Of a stretch of DNA of 64,000 nt, positions 60,926-64,000 are shown piece by piece. The stretch spans positions 1 through 64,000 of the forward strand of contig NZ_SWCN01000006.1 in assembly GCF_005116575.1 (NCBI RefSeq), in the 5' to 3' direction. This stretch comes from Desulforhopalus sp. IMCC35007 (GTDB lineage: Bacteria > Desulfobacterota > Desulfobulbia > Desulfobulbales > Desulfocapsaceae). A model generated the notes under the pieces. It did no database searches. It saw only the letters and a list, made by a program, of their open reading frames with translations, and had not been told where the DNA came from. Every line of letters starts with the position of its first letter. Position 1 is the first letter of the stretch. Made by a program: the position numbers and the translations under genes.

Positions 60926-62170
60926 ATGCTTTGGAACCTACTGCAGAATAGAATTTTACGGATATCTTGTTTCGTCGTCCTTCTTGTTTGTGGAGTGCTG
61001 CAGATGAGACATGCTGTGTTTGAGCAGCAAGTGTTTGGAGGACGGATAGGAAAAGTTCCAATTGACCAGATACGGGATGCGGGGCTTCTTAATCAACAGG
61101 CAAAGAAAAAACACCTTTTTGATGCGGATACTAAGACCGCTACTCTGCTGTTGCAGCAGGCCTTGATTAGTACCCCTTATGCAATACCAGCTTGGCTGAG
61201 CCTTGCTGAGCTGTATAACGATCAAGGGGAAAAAAAACTGGCATTTCAAGTCTTGGAATATTCAGACCAGTTGCTCTCAGGGGTAAAGCGCTGGCGCTGG
61301 GAAAAAACCCTTGTTGATTATCAGGTCGGAAGAACTGGAATGCTGCCCGCTGAATTGAGTTTTATTATTGGTGAAATTCCGGGAAAGCCTCGAACGGATG
61401 CCCTGCAGTTGTCTTTTACCCTGTGGGATAACCCTGCTGATCTTTTGGCTAATATTGGTTTATCGAATATCGAACACTTGTTTGACTATACAATCCAGAA
61501 AAACCTCCCTCAAAAAGGCCTTTTCTTTTGGAGGGTTATCCAGAATAGCAACATATCTTTGAGTGAAATAAAGACCGTATCTTTCTTGGAGATGCTTCTT
61601 CGTAATGGAGACGTTAATGCTGCAAATGGAATTTGGAAAACCCATTTTCATAGTGCATCAGTTATTTTCAATGGAGATTTTAAAAAGAGATTTCTGCAAC
61701 AGGCATTTGGCTGGAGACAATCCAGTAGCAAAGATTTTACCATGAACTATGAGCGCAAAGCCGATAAAGAATCTCCCGGAGTACTTCATTATAATTTCAA
61801 AGGATGGGAGAATGTAAACTTTCATCATCTCTATCAGATTGTGCCTGTTGATGGTGGACAGCATTATACATTTAGCGGGGAGTTTAAATCAAAGCGCCTT
61901 ACCACAGATCAACGACCTTTCATTGAGGTCTACGGTTATAAATGCAACACTCCTTATGCAAAATCTGAAATGGTGCAAGCTGACCAGGATTGGTCTTCTC
62001 TTCATCTGAATTTTGTCGTCTCTGAAGAATGTCAAGCTGTCGTCGTAAGATTGCGGAGGCAGGAGAGTCATCAAATAGATAATAAATTGACGGGTCAGAT
62101 GTGGCTGAGGAACTTTGAAATTGAGAAAATCGCTGATCCTTATACTGCACTCGATGGGTTAACTGAATGA
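60926..62170 (+). CDS. Membrane-anchored protein with C-terminal jelly-roll-like region
   Basis: A 414-residue protein. A membrane helix is at about residues 10-26. Residues 60-260 are helical and may include TPR-like repeats (AIPAWLSLAELYNDQGEKKLAFQVL). Residues 285-410 look beta-rich (HYTFSGEFKSKRLTTDQRPF, LHLNFVVSEECQAVVVRLRR), like a carbohydrate-binding jelly roll. It follows the Wzc gene after eight bases and overlaps the J-domain gene by four, so it belongs to the export operon. I do not recognise the family. Confidence 0.65.
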   Translation: MLWNLLQNRILRISCFVVLLVCGVLQMRHAVFEQQVFGGRIGKVPIDQIRDAGLLNQQAKKKHLFDADTKTATLLLQQALISTPYAIPAWLSLAELYNDQGEKKLAFQVLEYSDQLLSGVKRWRWEKTLVDYQVGRTGMLPAELSFIIGEIPGKPRTDALQLSFTLWDNPADLLANIGLSNIEHLFDYTIQKNLPQKGLFFWRVIQNSNISLSEIKTVSFLEMLLRNGDVNAANGIWKTHFHSASVIFNGDFKKRFLQQAFGWRQSSSKDFTMNYERKADKESPGVLHYNFKGWENVNFHHLYQIVPVDGGQHYTFSGEFKSKRLTTDQRPFIEVYGYKCNTPYAKSEMVQADQDWSSLHLNFVVSEECQAVVVRLRRQESHQIDNKLTGQMWLRNFEIEKIADPYTALDGLTE

Positions 62171-63840
62171 ACTCTCAGCAAAAGCCTCTTATACAAGAGC
62201 TTATGAAAGCGTTTACGACCCATTCAAGTATGGACGCGACTCTTTCATTCGTTGCCAGCAGGGGTGGTTTGCTTTCGGCCTGTCAGACTCTCCTTAAAGA
62301 TCTGGAGCGAGACGATACACAGAGTGTTGAGTGGGTGAGAGTTGAATGTGAAAAGTATTCTCTGACATTCCGTTCTTTTGTTGATCAGCTCTCTCAACTT
62401 GTCTCCCTTTTTGTTCCTACAGAAGATATCGCAGATTATTTTTCTATCCTTGGTTTACAGGCAGGTGCAGGACATGATGAAATAAAAAAAAGTTACCGTA
62501 AGCTCAGTTTACGTTATCACCCCGACACAGCCACGGGAAGTGACCCGGACGCATCTGAAAAGTTTATGCAGATTACTAAGGCCTATCACATCTTGATAGG
62601 ACGCAATGATCAGCCTCGGCCAAATGTGGCATCATCTCAAGCAAGTAATTGGGAACCCAGAAGACAAAAATCAATTCATGCAGGAAGGCAGAAAAAACTG
62701 TTCGTATGGGTTTTGGGGCTTGTAACGATATTGTTGATTTTTTCAGCTGTTACTTCGAAGGTGTATAAAAGAAAGGCCATGCTTGCAGGACTGAAAGAAA
62801 GTAGAGGTGCTTTTGTTCCGCCCCAAACAAAACATGAGATAGATTTCGCTGACAATGAAGAGGAAGCTAAAAATCACCCTCTGTTAATGCCTGAAAAAGA
62901 AGAGACTTTTCAATTTGACCATGAAAGTAAAGAGGATATTATTGCGTCTACGGAAAATAAAGCAGAATCAGAGGACGTAAATCAAAAAGTAAAATTTACG
63001 AGCGATGTTGAGTCGGTTTCTAAACCCGTTGAGCCACCTTATGGTGCGAATGGAATTGAGGTTCGGGAGGAAAAGGTTGGTGAGGTATTAGCTCAACAAA
63101 TACCAACCCTGTCAAGAGATGCAGAAAAAAAACTCCAAAAACCACCGCTAAAAAATCAATCTTCAGATTCTGCTGAGAAAAATAATATCACCATAGTTCA
63201 AGTGGGTCCAGACCATGTTCATCTTAAGAGCCAGAATCAGAGTCAAAGCGATGATCCACAAGTTGAGGGAAATATCCCATTAGACAAGGACGCTATATCA
63301 AGCAATGGCACAAAAGATCATTTGGATCGAGGAGAACAACCTGTTCTCAGCTTCAATGAAGCTGAGGTTGCAAAAGCTGATTCTGAAACGTCTGGAGTAT
63401 ATTCTAAAAAGAACAAAGAGGTCTTGGTCAGTGTTCCCGTGGTCGAGGAAGATAACAGGCAAACGTCTTCAGGGGAAGTAGACCTTCAACGTAAAATTGA
63501 CGTTTTTTTTGCTCATTACATTAGCGCTTACGAACAGCGAAATCTTATTCTTTTTTCCCGATATTTTGATGCAGATGCCACAGAGAATGGGAAGTTATTT
63601 ACGACAATGCTTCCAGTTTATATGGATCTTTTCGCTACAACATCGAGCCTTAAAATGGATTTAACAATTTCTTCTTGGAAGAAAGCAGGTAATGGAGTTT
63701 CAATTGATGGCCGGTTTAAGGTAGACTTCTTGTATACTGACGCGAGAGAAATCCATGGCTCTGGCGCCATACACTTCATGTTAAAAGAAAACAACGGTGA
63801 ATTTCGAATTCAATCAATGGAATATGAATTTGATCGTTGA
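62167..63840 (+). CDS. Membrane-anchored J-domain protein with NTF2-like C-terminus
   Basis: A 557-residue protein. A helical N-terminal region (1-90) precedes a J domain with the HPD motif in RYHPDTATGS (about residues 117-120). A membrane helix lies at about 178-198. Residues 210-440 are an acidic, Ser/Lys/Glu-rich linker of low complexity. The C-terminal 115 residues (LQRKIDVFFAHYISAYEQRN to the end) resemble a SnoaL/NTF2-like fold. The J domain would face the cytosol and the C-terminus the periplasm, if the helix is a single span. It overlaps the preceding gene by four bases. Confidence 0.75.
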   Translation: MNSQQKPLIQELMKAFTTHSSMDATLSFVASRGGLLSACQTLLKDLERDDTQSVEWVRVECEKYSLTFRSFVDQLSQLVSLFVPTEDIADYFSILGLQAGAGHDEIKKSYRKLSLRYHPDTATGSDPDASEKFMQITKAYHILIGRNDQPRPNVASSQASNWEPRRQKSIHAGRQKKLFVWVLGLVTILLIFSAVTSKVYKRKAMLAGLKESRGAFVPPQTKHEIDFADNEEEAKNHPLLMPEKEETFQFDHESKEDIIASTENKAESEDVNQKVKFTSDVESVSKPVEPPYGANGIEVREEKVGEVLAQQIPTLSRDAEKKLQKPPLKNQSSDSAEKNNITIVQVGPDHVHLKSQNQSQSDDPQVEGNIPLDKDAISSNGTKDHLDRGEQPVLSFNEAEVAKADSETSGVYSKKNKEVLVSVPVVEEDNRQTSSGEVDLQRKIDVFFAHYISAYEQRNLILFSRYFDADATENGKLFTTMLPVYMDLFATTSSLKMDLTISSWKKAGNGVSIDGRFKVDFLYTDAREIHGSGAIHFMLKENNGEFRIQSMEYEFDR

Positions 63841-64000
63841 CGCTATATATGATAATTTTGTGAGAGGTATTTCTTTTCCAGTATATATCCAGTTTAAGAT
63901 AGGTTTACCAGGTTGATATAATTTATGTTACTTGCTTTACGCACCACACTGCTCCTTCAACTTTCGATTGCGAAACGTATAAGCTGTAATCCTAAATTCT

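Noticed and set aside
63925-64000. Possible gene start at the right edge, ATG 63925 with TATAAT just upstream
   Set aside because: Only about 25 codons are visible, with no recognisable signature; the TATAAT is too close to the start to be its promoter.
1-64000. tRNA, rRNA, CRISPR, insertion sequence and prophage signals
   Set aside because: Scanned by eye on both strands; no cloverleaf, array of spaced repeats, transposase or phage structural gene was seen. A tRNA-finding and repeat-finding program would be decisive.

Overview
The window reads as chromosomal DNA of a Gram-negative bacterium. It carries a TolC/HlyD exporter, a beta-barrel porin, a Wza-type lipoprotein, and many signal peptides and lipoprotein signals. 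The gene mix fits a delta-proteobacterial lineage such as Desulfobacterota, possibly Desulfobulbales: a CbiK-type anaerobic cobaltochelatase, a cysteine desulfidase, a MOT1-type oxyanion transporter, a PilJ/ChpA-like chemosensory cluster and a DUF3373-type porin. This placement is inference from gene content; no rRNA or other marker gene is present. I saw no tRNA, CRISPR array, insertion sequence or prophage. The window is densely coding, with short gaps and several overlapping gene pairs.

Layout. (1) 1-4.6 kb: pyrimidine salvage (upp, uracil permease) and a transketolase-like enzyme. (2) 4.8-15.3 kb: a chemosensory cluster of the type IV pilus (Pil-Chp) kind. It has a PilJ-like receptor, a double-receiver regulator, a CheW, a ChpA-like hybrid CheA, a second CheW-like protein and a PilH-like receiver. 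A branched-chain-type periplasmic binding protein with no transporter sits inside it, and CheR and CheB are absent. (3) 15.3-17.7 kb: a LysE/RhtB exporter, a DUF2293 protein and a PfkB-family kinase. (4) 18.1-20.7 kb: a polar amino-acid ABC importer. (5) 20.7-26.1 kb: a BMP-type nucleoside or purine ABC importer with gpt placed between its permease and ATPase genes. (6) 26.2-34.2 kb: RecD2 helicase, a DUF2142-like membrane protein, a MOT1-like transporter, a small HAD-type protein and a hybrid histidine kinase. (7) 34.5-38.3 kb: single-chain purL. (8) 38.4-40.8 kb, minus strand: a YheO-like regulator, RidA and a cysteine desulfidase. (9) 41.3-46.1 kb: TolC, HlyD and two ABC-2 permeases, with no ATPase gene. 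(10) 46.3-54.3 kb: CbiK, a porin, PgeF, a two-component pair, an EEP-family hydrolase, hemC, then a cobalamin riboswitch with its own terminator that controls only a 41-codon open reading frame. (11) 54.5-63.8 kb: an exopolysaccharide export locus with a secreted FecR-like protein, Wza, an O-antigen-ligase-like protein, a CpsB-type PHP phosphatase, a Wzc tyrosine kinase, a membrane-anchored protein and an unusual membrane-anchored J-domain protein.

The genes fall into a few themes. Nucleobase salvage and synthesis (upp, uraA, the BMP importer with gpt, purL) takes a large share. Tetrapyrrole and cobalt metabolism (cbiK, hemC, the B12 riboswitch) lies within 8 kb. Surface and envelope functions (Pil-Chp-like sensing, exopolysaccharide, porin, efflux) make up most of the rest. 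The best candidates for undescribed biology are the riboswitch-controlled mini-gene at 54.07 kb, the orphan binding protein inside the chemosensory cluster, and the J-domain/NTF2-like protein that ends the polysaccharide operon.
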